In this document: positions 12,479 through 24,400 of the stretch, piece by piece
Layout: every line of letters begins with the position of its first letter
How positions within the stretch are numbered: the first letter of the stretch is position 1
NCBI GenBank assembly: GCA_900708905.1
Contig: CAADRB010000028.1
Span: 124,001-188,000 of the forward strand
Length of the DNA stretch: 64,000 nt
From: Hymenolepis diminuta
Taxonomy: Eukaryota > Platyhelminthes > Cestoda > Cyclophyllidea > Hymenolepididae
Direction: 5' to 3'
The notes under the pieces: model-generated
What the model saw: only the letters and a program-made list of their open reading frames with translations
The model's database searches: none
Told to the model about the DNA's origin: nothing
Position numbers and translations under genes: made by a program

Positions 12479-15400
12479 TCATTTGTCAATAACAGTAAGC
12501 ATCGCTACAACTGTGTTAGAATTGACATTTTTCGTTTGAAATGGCTGCTGTCCACCAACACTCAATCGGGCACTTCCAGAGCCCGGTACCGGAGCACCAC
12601 AATTCTCATCTTTCGGTGTATTTGCTGGACAAAGAGATGAAATCTCCTTCGTCACAAAACTCCAAACCTGCAGCTGATCAGGTTTCACTACAAACCTCAA
12701 TTTCTTTACTTCTCCAGGAAATAGGGGAATTCTTTCGAATCCGACCAATTGTCTCGATGCAGCCTTGTATTTTCCGTCAAAATTCTCCTCAACTTTCGTG
12801 CCATAGATGGTCAACCAATCGAGGTAGACTTGTACCACTTCCTCTGCGGCTTGAAAACCACCATTAACCACCTCAACGGTGAATGTAAATCCAACTCTCG
12901 CTGATACTGTTAATGCGGGAATATCGAGATTTCGATAAGCGAAACCACTACCACCAGACCCATAGTTATAAGACAAACCGTAGCCGAAGGGAAAAGTAAT
13001 ATGTTGACAATTAGAGGATGTCCCATTATCAGGACAGATACTGAACTGATTGAAACGGTAGGTGTGGTTGCTGACATCATAGTTTGTGATCTCCGGCAGA
13101 CCAGAGAGGCTCTCGTACCAAGTGAAGGGGAGGCGACCTGCTGGAGTCCACCAGTAGCCTTCCTCACTATAAGGAGAAATCTCAAAGTCATCAGAACTTT
13201 CTATTTCTCCTGGATTTCCTAGCAACATACGAGCAGCAATCCGACCTGCCTCCTGTCCAGGATAGCCGAACCATAGAATCGACTTAACCTGAGGAGAGGC
13301 AACGGCTACTGAGATATTCACCGGAGCAGCTGAGTAGATAAAGACTACGACTGGAACTGAAGGAGCATGAATTGAGATGAGTTCGAGCATGCGTTGTTGT
13401 TGACCGAAGAGTTGAAGACTTGGGTTATCTCTAGATTCGTCGACAAATCTACTGCCTGTACCGATGGTCGCCACAATAGCGTCGATTTTGTCTTGAGTTA
13501 AGTTGGTGAGAAGTTTTACTAGACCGACTTCATCGCCTATTGTGCATCTGGCTCCGTTGTCGCAGAATTCGAAAGTATGAACTGTATCTACAACCTCGTG
13601 TAAACCTGAAGTGAAAGAAAAAAAACACAGAGTCACATTAAGTAAACTGTATATGAATGGGATCAAAACTACTGCAACTCGTTACTTAATGGTACTACAT
13701 TGCACAAATATTTTAATTAACCATTTACTCAGTTTGAATTACCGTTTTTAACTTAAAATTAAAAAGTGTTGCACCTGTCCAGTCTATAAATGAAAAACTT
13801 AAAAATTTACAGAATTCAAAAATAATGTGACCTTTGAAGGCAGGTAGGGTATGAGGACTTTTTTAAATATAATTTCAATAATACAAATATGTAAGTGTTC
13901 ATCACGGCGGCACAGTGCAGAATTGAAATCAGTATATTTATTTCAATGGCATATTTAAGACAGACCTCAGAAACGAGAGATAAGACAAAGGCTACGTAAG
14001 CCACCAAGCATTTTGCCACTGAGCAATTGGAAATAAATTAAGCAAGCAGCATCTGCAGCATATAGGGAAGCACTCACCTATAGGCAGACCAATATGCGCT
14101 GAACCAATGAGAGGGTAGGACCAGAGATATACTCATTTATTATCCGCATATTGTTTTAGACGGACGTAGCCATTGTGACAAGATGGTTGTATCTTTTCAT
14201 ATTTCTTACTCCACCATTCTACATTACCAACCTTTATGCCCTTTTCTTCTTTAACAAATCCTTATTTAGGCCACGCTTCCTATAGCTAGTCACTCTATGG
14301 AGATGTATTTATTGAGAAACAAAAATGCACTAAGGGTATTTGAGGAAGGACTGATCGCTCGCTTAGCTAATGATGGGGCCAGTGGGGAAAATAGGGAGGC
14401 TAATACTCAATGAGTGCAAATTAAATTGCTTGAGAGTAATCGCTTTCACCACAATAAAAGGTATATACCTAGGCTAGGCTGTCTAACAACCTCTTCATAC
14501 CAATTTTGTTTTATTAACTCCTACTCCTCAAAATTTTATTATTATTGTATTCATATATTTATTCAATTTGGAGTGTGGTCATTTAAATACTATAAATGTT
14601 TAAATATTCTCAAAATATTTAAAATATAATGTTTCCAGAAGCATTGAATAACTTCACAGTGACTCTTTCTTTGGTCATCCCCTTCACTTATCCTTCTCTT
14701 TGTCGCAATAATCAAGCTAGCATTTTCAGCTTAGCATCATTTGCTTCTATATCTTTTCCATGTCAACATTTTCAGCTTAGTTTTAGAGCGACCACCTACA
14801 TTGTCCTTTTCCAATAAAGTATTTTAGCAGTATCACCTTCTATCATTGTTCTATCTTGTTGATGCTGAATAGGTAGAAGTCGAAAGAGCTTTACCTTTCA
14901 CCGGTTCCTCAGAAATTTTTGCCTTCTTCTTAAAAACGTGCTCTATGAGATCTGCTCGACCTAATCATTTATGATGAAGCAATCATTTTCACCGCCACTT
15001 GTGTTGTTCCGACTGATAGGTATGCTAACCATATTTTTGGCTGATTAGCATTTCGTTAGTAAAATACTGAATCAGAATATAAAGGTACAATATACCTTTA
15101 TCCAAGGGAAATTCAAACTGTGGCATTGGCGTAGCCGGATAGGAGCCAATCAACTCATCCATGCTCTTGGCGAATGGACCGATCAGAGCAAGGTTCTTGA
15201 GTTTCTTTGAAAAAGGTAGAAAGTGGTTGAGATTTTTTAGAAGAACAGTCGCACGACATCCTGCTATCAACGATAGACGCCGATGTCTATCTGACTGAAT
15301 GAACTGCGAAAGATGTAAACAAAGGAGGGCTTATAAACAGTGTGGTTATAGTTGGAGGGCTGATAGAAAGGTAAGACTAATCGATATGAACTTCGGTAAC

Positions 15401-17694
15401 ATCCGGAAAAATAGATGCAAATCCAAGAATTCATTAATAAGAGGGTTCATCCGGCAGTTTTTCTCATTGCTAATAATAATATCCAGTAAACTTTGAAATA
15501 TGTGATTAGTACTTAGAAATGACCCTTAAATTAACAAAAAATAGCTGATAAAAATCTGAAAAGTAGATTATATATGACTTCTTAAGTTAGAAACCGTCCA
15601 TTTTAATGAGTTTCATTTATTTCCTTGCTATATTTGATTTGTACATATTTATTTGTTAGAAATAGTTATTTTGTCTGCCGAGGAACATCTGAGACGATTA
15701 TTGGAAAGTTGCTTTATATTATAAATTTCTACTACTCTTAAAGTTACAATCTTATTAATAATGCACGGACCTAGTTAGTAAGGGATGAAAAATATTTGAA
15801 CCCATGTTTTGATTAATAGGTTTACAATTGATTTGTCGACTTTATAATAATGAAATACATAAAAGACGAAGAGGTATTTTCACCTAATATCATCAGTCAT
15901 TTCCTTTTCAAAGAAAGCCCAATGTTGAGAAAAGCTTATTTTAACAATAATTAAACAAAACGCATAAATTCATGTTTCTTTCTTTAAAATCGCACTTTCA
16001 GATAATTATAGATATCGCAAACTGACATACTTAGAACTCTCAGAATAACTGACATTCCATTTCTTTCAGTTGAGCAAACTGCCTTTAAATTAGGACAAAA
16101 ATAGAATACGGACTCACAAAATCGGTCCAAATATATTAAAATAAATTCTCTAATTTACTGTCGACTTATCCAAATTTCAAGTACATGTTATCATAATGAA
16201 TCAGTGCCACATCTTTAAACAAACAAAAAGTTCAAATAGTATTTAATAAACTCACATCATCTTTGTTCAATTTTGCAAACGGTTGGTCGTCTGGTGGATC
16301 AAATTCACCTTGTCTCATTCGAGCGAGGAAAAGAGGTCGGTTCATATCTTCAAGCTGATATCTGAATGGACGCCGCGGTTCAAATAATTAGCATACAAAA
16401 CTGAGCTTACCTTTTGATAACACCAGACTGAACAAGTAAAGGCAGAGCACTATAAACTCCAATAGCAACTTCTTGCGAGTTCTCAATATTCGTCCCCGCA
16501 TTAAAGGCAGCATTTGCAGCTTCTAGATAAGTCTTGAACGCTTTGTGTCGAGAAACCATGAACTGCAGTGCTCCTTCATCACTTATAACAAACCCTGAAA
16601 GAAAAAAAATCACCTTTACTTGGCAATCGTTCCAATAGATAGTTTCCTAAGATAAGACTTACCTTTAAATCCCATCATTCCTCTAAGAACATTAATGAGA
16701 AGCCACCTGTTAGCACAGTTGGGAATACCATTGATGCCATTATAAGAACACATTACGGATTGAGCAATACCATCAGCCAGACATCCTTTAAATGCTGGGA
16801 GAAAAGTGAGCCAAATATCAGCAGCTGATACATTTGCTTCAAAACTGAGTCTTGAGACAGGCAAATTCTCGGGACCCGAATGTACAGCAAAGTGTTTACA
16901 AGAGGCAGCAGTAAGAAAGATGTGTTCTTCGTCGACGTACTTTCGAGGTAATTTACCTCGTGCAGGAAGACCAGATAAACCACGCACGAAAGCATTTGAG
17001 AGTTCACCAGAGAGATACGGGTCTTCACCTAACGTCTCCTGATTTCGACCCCAGAGCGGATGGCGCAAAATATTCACAACAGGGGAGAAACAATGAATAC
17101 CTTTGTGATCCTATATAGACAATTTATGCAGTCATTTCAATAATTTCACTAACTTGATATTCCCCATTTCGAACATATGCATTATATTTAGCCCGAGCTT
17201 CATAACCCGTTGCATTAGCCATAGCATGGATGAGATCTCTATCGAAAGAGGCAGCAAAAGAGATTGCTTGAGGAAAGCTAGTAGCATCACCATCAAAGCC
17301 ATAACCATGAAGGCATTCAGAACGCCACTGATATGGACCAATTCCAAGATATGAAATTGCTGGAGCTGGACCATGAGCTGCACCGGCACCGCCATACTGA
17401 AGTTGCTGGGTTAGTTCTTCAAGGGTCAGGCGATTTAACAGATCGGCTACACGTTCACTACGTGAAAGGCTTGTGTTCCGAAATGGTAATAAATCCGACC
17501 TGATTTGAAGGATTAGGAGATTTAATCTGTAATCAAAATTTACTTTATATTAGAACACTCCGTTGAAAAATTGTACAATTTTATATATATTATTTCAATA
17601 GCGGACAAATATACATTAAAGCAGCCAACCCCAACTGAAGACAATTTTATAAAGTCTTATTGAAATAAACTAACACCAATAAGTTCAGCATCAT
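12479..17694 (-). CDS. Secreted GH3 glycoside hydrolase, beta-xylosidase/beta-glucosidase-like (818 aa)
   Basis: Predicted exo-acting retaining glycosidase. Exons on the minus strand: 17675-17694, 17154-17526, 16663-17110, 16411-16594, 16256-16361, 15096-15294, 12479-13605; phases join to one frame of 818 codons plus stop. The 20-nt first exon plus the next exon give MMLNLLVLNLLILQIRS, a signal-peptide-like start. N-terminal GH3 barrel ~20-380: ERVADLLNRLTLEE, SECLHG, WGRNQETLGEDP at 151-162, KHF at 203-205, and GFVISDEG with Asp286 as the likely nucleophile. GH3 C-terminal domain ~395-640: RATVLLKN, ESRD at 500-503 (Glu500 a possible acid/base), GYPGQEAG, GRLPFTWY, FPFGYGLSY. Fibronectin III-like domain ~679-805. 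Architecture and length match plant and fungal beta-xylosidases, but the substrate cannot be read from sequence. Three introns are very short (43, 68 and 49 nt). The first exon is the least certain part; the rest is firm. Confidence 0.93.
13606..15095 (-). other. GH3 intron 6 (1.5 kb)
   Basis: Donor GTATAT, acceptor ACTTCAG; it splits the GH3 C-terminal domain after Asp-Lys-Gly. It contains a 14-nt direct repeat CATTTTCAGCTTAG near 14722 and 14768. A 67-codon minus frame at 13816-14019 begins like a signal peptide but has no other support. Confidence 0.7.
15295..16255 (-). other. GH3 intron 5 (0.96 kb)
   Basis: Donor GTGAGT, acceptor CATTCAG. AT-rich; no repeat or coding signal seen. Confidence 0.7.
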
Positions 17695-18207
17695 CCAGTC
17701 AAATGTTCGCACTTTTGTGAGGATGCGCGACCTCCCAAATCTAAGAAGTCTAAACAGAAATATAAATAATTAAACAATAGTTTCACATGTCAAAAATTAT
17801 TTTTGTCAAAATATGAAAAAATAAAATTATTTTATTAAATTAAATTCTTAATCTCGGAATAGGTTGATTATGTTAACCAAAGACTTAATGCTTCGTAATA
17901 ACAATACATTACATATAAAACATGATTTGTCATACATTCTTATTTGTTTTTTCTATTGCCTTTTTCAGATTTCTAACAATTAAATATGCTGCTCATTTTA
18001 GCCTCCACTTCACGTTACTGTAGTGAGATACATATTAGCCTGTCTGTACATTAAAGTAAGCCTGTGCGAGGTTCCTTTTTTACTATAGTCACAGTTTTGC
18101 ATCAGTAAAGGATCTACGATTACGTACTACTTTTAATGATTTTATGCACTTTTTTAATTATAAATACTGACAAATTGCCTTTTGTATGTCCAGCCAATTC
18201 CTGCCAA
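17695..18207. promoter_or_regulatory. Divergent intergenic region between the GH3 and prefoldin-3 starts
   Basis: 513 bp separate two start codons that face away from each other, so promoters of both genes must lie here or within UTR introns. On the plus strand a pyrimidine-rich tract ends in CAG at 17967-17968, a good splice acceptor (cis or spliced-leader). GTAAGC at 18056-18061 and a CAG at about 18192 could bound a small 5' UTR intron of the prefoldin gene. A 22-codon upstream open frame starts at 17986. No core-promoter motif stands out. Confidence 0.5.
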
Positions 18208-21200
18208 ATGTCTGCAACAGTTGTAAATCCCTCTCTAACCACCCCCGAGGATAGTTCAAAAGAATCGGATACTATTAAAGGGATTCCTAAGGCCACCTTC
18301 ATTGAGGATGTGGATGAATATCTTAAAGCTAACGGTTATGCAACAATTGGCGAGGCTATGAAAGCCCTCGATCAGTTATATCAGAAGTACAAGCTCATGG
18401 AGCAGGCTTTCCTCCAGCGCAAGCTTCGACTGCTTCAACAGATGCCTGACATCACTAAGACCCTCGATGTTGTGAATCATTTGGAAAAGAATAATGAGAA
18501 TTTTGATGTCACCTTTGAAGTCTTTGATCAACTCTATGCAAAAGCTCATATCGAAAAGGCTGATAGGGTAAGATTTTTTCGCTTATTAGTTTATTTGGTG
18601 TGTGTTTATTATATATTGGAGTTACTTTTAATAACCCGAGGATTTTAGTCAGCTTAAGTAGTCACTTCGTCTTCCTCTTTATTAGGATATTTCATTCCCC
18701 GCATTCAGGTTTACGTAAAGTAAATATGATTTAGGATGTTATTTAAAACTTAAATTGAAAGTAGGCAAGTCACATTTGATCCTCTTCATTTATGGCTATA
18801 CTCTTTATAAACCTAGTTAATCGACTTTTATGGTGATTCCATTTACTAGAGTAGATTTGGAATTTCTTTTTGTTTTCTACCTGAATTTCTCGACATATTT
18901 TAGAAGTTGTAGTATTTGGATTCGTTCGCTTTGCCAAAATATTAAATCAACTGCTGGATAATAATTCCGATCTCCCTAGAGCAGCTCTTACCTGAATTCC
19001 GAACTTGCTTAAATCGGGACTTGAACGTTTTCGTTTCTTTATTCCACAAATAGCTATTTACAAATCCTCGCTCTTAGAAACTTGCATTCAATTTGTTTTC
19101 TCATTTATTAATGTAAGAATTCATTGCCTTGTTTTCTTTTCTCGATAGTTTAGAGCCTTTAAAAAAGTTTATCTTACTTAATTTGAATTGTTTTGTTTTG
19201 CACTTCTTATCTTACTTTCTTCTTCGAATAGTTGTAAAAATTGTAATTTTTCCATTGAAAATTGCAAACTATAAGCTTTTGGTATATGCTGTTTAGCATA
19301 ACTTGCTAGGATTCCTTTTCAACGCCATTATTTCTGCTAGATTACACGGCTGGAAGTTAATAGTCTTATGTTATGCCTTATTTATTCCTATGGTAACATA
19401 ATTAAGATCGGTTATTCAACTACACTAGATAAAATAGTAGTACTCCAGACCTCTAGTTTATTGACCAAGGAAAGGACAGCCATTTTTATGCATTGGAACG
19501 ATATTTGAATGTAATATGCATAATTTTTTTCTCTCAGAATGTTTCTAGATAACCATTTTTGGCTTCCTATCTCGTACTGCCAGTGAATCTTGATTCGGCA
19601 GGCACAATACTTGGATACGTTTGTTTCTTTTTTTGTTAAAGCAACACTTTAATATTCCCTTATTACAAATTTATCCAATAATAGTGGTCAATAAAATCGC
19701 CATTATAATGGTTTAGTTGGTTTATTGCTTCCAATTTCTTGTGTGCTAGCTATCAAGAAGAGAAGATTAAATTTTACCCATCACAAACGCCTTTCATGGT
19801 CATAACTATAAGCTTCTCTATTGAATATCCATGCAGCGATGTATGCCGTCCAAAATTGAATCCCCTTTATATATTCCTAAACTATCGGTTTGAATGGACC
19901 GTCATATCAGTCTTATTTATTAACTAGAGGACGGAGTTTGTATTTTAAACTCCACAGTTTGTCTAATTTCGATTCTATTTCCGTAGCTGTTTGCAACCGA
20001 AGTCCATTAAGATAAATAATGTTTATTTGAGACTAGATATCGAAATCATTAACTTAATAGATTCCAATTGGAGATGCAAATCACGTTATCATACTAGTTC
20101 CTTGGATCCTTGTTAAAATTCCCTGTGCTTTGCATTTCTATATTTCTCATTTCTTGCTCAGGCTATTTACTGGAAGGACTTTCATCCTATTTGTGAAGCT
20201 ACTTACTTTTCTCCTCAGTTTACTTAACTTTTAATGATATATTAAATTTAACCTCAGGTGTTGTTTTCGACAAAAATCATAAAGAATGTTACATCCTTTT
20301 TTTTATCTTTTTCCTCTTTTTGGTTGAATTTCTAGGTATTTTTTGACAACTTGCGATTATTTCATTGTATTTCAGTGCTTAAGCAAATATGAAAGTATGC
20401 ACCTCATTGGTCCTAAAATACTGTCTGACTTTATGGACAAACAACATCTTGGCGATTTAATTTAGCGCAATGACGCATTTTTATCTTAATATACAGCAGG
20501 ACATTCGTTCGCATTCCTCTTGTCAAGTGTTCTGTGGTGCGTTTTGCCACCGAATAATATTTTTCATCAATTTGGTCCTTTTTTTGCTTTTGGGAAAAAA
20601 CTAGTTTTCCCTAAGGAATTGCTCTTTGTTTTTTTCGTACCCTACAATGCTAAGCACCTATCTAATCTATGCCTTCGGTTAGCATGAAGTGGGTCAAAAA
20701 CTGAGGCATGCAAAGAATTAATAAAGCGAGAAAAGTTATGGAATCGATAATGTTAAGGTATATATACCTCTAAAATTACTTCAGATGATATTATTCTACC
20801 CACTTGGTTGTGTCCATAATATAAGTGCCGTGATTGCTGAAAGCCTGGTACCTCCTGCTAGGCTACGGTCGACTCAGGCCCGGAAAAAAGGGAGAAAGCT
20901 ACAGTAGAGTCACTTTAATTTGCTGTTAATTTCCTGAAGCTTATCTATAGGAAAAGACACTGGACCGTCAACAGTTATTTTATCCAAACTATCAAGATGT
21001 CAGGATTACATTGATGGGTGACTTTGAGACCACCCGCGGGATATAGATTGCTGATTCCGAAACAAAGCTTGACCTCTCTAAACCTAAGTCATATTTGTTG
21101 GTGTTCAAAAGGATTTCTTTAAGAACATGCGTTAAGATTGTAGAACTTTTTTGGCTTGTTTCGTTCCTTCTTATCTTATTTCGCACTCATTTTTAACAGA

Positions 21201-21439
21201 TTGGCCTCTGGTTGGGAGCAAACGTGATGCTCGAGTATGACTTGGCCGAGGCGAAGGAGATGCTTCTGCAGAACCTTGCTGCAGCAGAGACTTCAATGGC
21301 CGATGTCGAGGAGACACTGGCCTTCCTCAAAGAGCAGACGACGACAGTGGAAGTGAGTTTGGCGCGTCTGCACAACCTCAACGTCAAACGCACTCAGGCT
21401 GCAGCAGCTGCTGCGTCCGCTGCAAATGGAAGAAAGTAG
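18208..21439 (+). CDS. VBP1: Prefoldin subunit 3 (VHL-binding protein 1), 199 aa
   Basis: Alpha-type subunit of the hexameric cytosolic prefoldin chaperone, which passes unfolded actin and tubulin to the CCT chaperonin. Two exons: 18208-18567 (120 codons) and 21200-21439 (79 codons plus TAG), joined in phase 0 by an intron with donor GTAAGA and acceptor TTTAACAG. Family signatures: IPKATFIEDVDEYL, KYKLMEQ and RKLRLLQQMPDI in the N-terminal helix, then WLGANVMLEYDLAEA (the beta-hairpin core, ~125-140), and a C-terminal coiled coil ending VSLARLHNLNVKR. The length is close to the usual ~197 aa. An in-frame Met 24 codons upstream (18136) exists, but the extra residues do not resemble the family and look like UTR, so I chose 18208. 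The protein ends in an alanine-rich run before the stop. Confidence 0.96.
18568..21199 (+). other. Prefoldin-3 intron (2.6 kb)
   Basis: A single large intron in an otherwise compact 600-nt coding sequence. The plus strand is T-rich throughout, with many pyrimidine tracts. I found no nested gene; open frames such as 19739-19927 plus lack any family signature. Confidence 0.75.
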
Positions 21440-24400
21440 ACAGTCTGTAGTACGTTGCTTGCGGGGCCTTTGCAATTGAATACACTCCTTATTACTGACA
21501 AATGATTGTGACTTCTTATTTGTTGAGTATGGGTTTGGTGATTATAAGAAGTTTTTAAGCCTATCCATAATACAAATACATTAGCGGAACTGTTAGAAAT
21601 AATTAGCCAGAGCCGCTCTTGAAAAACGAACTTTCTACCACTCCTTTTGTTGACCACCCTTAATTAGTTCGGTTAGTCGCTCACATTATTGGATGGGCAC
21701 CAATGGACATCAATCTCGTCACCTCCAACTTAGAAACCGTGTCAAGTCATACATATTACTGTAAGTAGCGAAAGAAAATAATGGCAATCCTGTCTTTGAT
21801 TGAGCTAAGTAGCTATGAGACCATTTGAAAGCAGACGGTCGTTGTCGTAGGGTGTGTGTGGAAAATGTTACGATTTCACTTTCTAACCGTTTTTTTATGG
21901 AAGTACGCATTAATGGCAGTAGTAAACATCTCTTACAACTATTTCAGGAATCCAAAATACTTTGTTCTTGAATTTAGTCTTCATGTTAGTTGTATTTTGG
22001 AGGATTAAAATTCAGTATTGCTATGGTCCATTCAAAACATTAATGAAAAACATAACTGGTGATGTCGAATTTGATCGAGAGTATCAAATGACTGTATCTT
22101 GGTCAGCAAACAATACCCATAAGGGAGCTTTAAATTTCTTTCGAAGCCCAATTAAGGTTCAAGTACCCATCTTAAAAAACTGGTATTTCTGTCATAAGAT
22201 ACCGAAAAGTGGTTCTTTTTACTTTGTTATTCATCTGATATAATTTCAGATGATATTAAATCTCAAATGTTCCAATAATTTATATATTGTAGATCCATTT
22301 GTGTTGATTCCAATGAAAAAGAAATGCACATATGGAACTAGAATGTTCCAATTTCTTCGATTACTTGATATTTTGTAACGAATTTTTATTGAAATAATTA
22401 TTTGAACATGCTTTATTTAGGGGAATGTTAAAAATAAAAGAGTTCTACTTAATATTTTCCAATTAAACAAACTAACCATATATTTAACAATTCTAAATGA
22501 TATTTGCTATTTTAATATACGTTGTCCGACAATAAACAGAAGGCCACAAATAAATTCTATTGAATTTTCTTCAGTAGTACAATTAATTTGCCCATGAAAG
22601 AAACTGGACAGTTTCAGGATCTGATAACTTTAACTGTATGTCAGAAACTGAAAAACGTCTGTTTGTTTAATGTCTAAGATTTTTTAGAGAAAATGAAATA
22701 AGTTGATGTTTTTAGTCAAAATAAATGAAAACGACGTTGTCAAAATCCGTAAAGATATAATTTTTAGCCAATTAGGTATGCTGTTTTGACATCTTTAAAA
22801 TTTATGATAATAATAATAATACGAAAAATTGCTTCAAATGTGCTTGCATATCTGGCATTAGGCAGCTAACTATATTGGTCGTTATGTTGACCCGATTTTA
22901 TAAGCAATATAGACTACTTAAAATATTTAAATAGCAGTCTAACATATGATCATTGCTCCAATTAGATGTAGCAACCGTTGAATTTGTTGTGCATTCATTG
23001 GTGTGGTTATTTGTTTCTTTCAATAATAATAAACGGAAGGAAGTTAAATAACCTGCATAGATAAAACTTTTCTAATTATTTATTAATTTGTGTCACCCTT
23101 AACAGAGATGAAAATTTTTGCAAATTTAAAAAATGAGAAAGATGGTTCAGAGTTTTAAAAGTTGACATGGAGGCTGTAGAAAGAAGAGTCAGTCAAGCTT
23201 ACTTCATCTGACCTTCAGAACCATCAGAATTTCCTATTTTTTTTAATATGTGAAATTCATAAGGTTTATCTCTCCTTATGGGTATGGATTTGATTCACTT
23301 GCTGTTGGCAGAGATCTTTATGATTAAAGCATTTAGTCTACTATTATCCTCAATTTGCTTCTAAATTGACAATTTTCTTGAATATGCAGCGATTATTAAC
23401 AGTTTTCCTAAGGATAAGTCATAATACAATAAAATGTACTTAAGGTTGATGTCTCAACAGCTGTACTATGAATTTTTAAACGCATTTATAAAATTCTAAC
23501 GTTTCCAGGCAATTTTTAATCATATAAATAATTAATCTTAATCAACACTTGTGATAACTAATAGTCGTACTATAAATAAGTGACGAAATTAGTCTAAATA
23601 TTTTGGTAAGAAATATAATATTCATTCACTAAACGCAAAGAGAAAATTAATTTGACCATCTATTAACCAACCAGGAAAGGGCATTTTAAACACATTTAAA
23701 TATGGTTGTAAATAAGTAAAGGTAATAGTTAACATTTTATCCGTTTCATATGAAAATTTGGGGCTGAAACGCTGCTGGCGTACACATAGAAACTAAACGA
23801 CTACTTAAGCTGGATGTTATCAGGTTGTATGCAAATTAATCAATCACTTTTTTTTAAATGGAAGACTTTCCTTTCCTGGTTAAAACCGATAGATGAAATA
23901 GATATTAGCACCCAAACTCGCTTAGGAAATCGTTATCCAACCCTCATTTTGGATAGAGTAGTAGCATCACGAAATCTCCCGTGAGAAATCAAATTTTGTC
24001 ACTTTTGCCACTTTGTACCGATAAGCGTAGAAACTATGACATCTAACTTCACAGACGAGCAAATTAACCATTGAATAACTATCAAATACAGTTTATTCTG
24101 AAAGATGAGGACTAATAAGTTATATGGTTCGGGTTTTATATTTGTTTTTAGTTCTTCGTTTAACAATAATATCACGATTTTATTATCAGGACGGATCTTT
24201 CCTCATTTTCACCCATATTCGCACCGTTGTATATTTTTAATACCCTCCAGAAGCGTATCACTTAAAAGACTGGCTTGTAGTATACACTTATTTTGAATAA
24301 ATTGATCTTCAAATATTCCTTTTATCTCTAAATAAAAAGTCTCCTGTTGGCCTAAGCAAAAAAATTAAGTGGAGAAATAACTGTTTTAATAATACTTCGT

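Noticed and set aside
12541..13222. Plus-strand frames opposite the last GH3 exon
   Set aside because: Antisense shadows of a long conserved coding exon with no family similarity of their own.
13816..14019. Minus frame starting like a signal peptide in a GH3 intron
   Set aside because: No downstream exon joins it, the splice sites on both sides of the intron are good, and the GH3 frame is continuous without it.
17132..17395. 87-codon Met/Leu-rich minus frame
   Set aside because: Shadow of GH3 exon 17154-17526; the real frame gives ERVADLLNRLTLEE and SECLHG.
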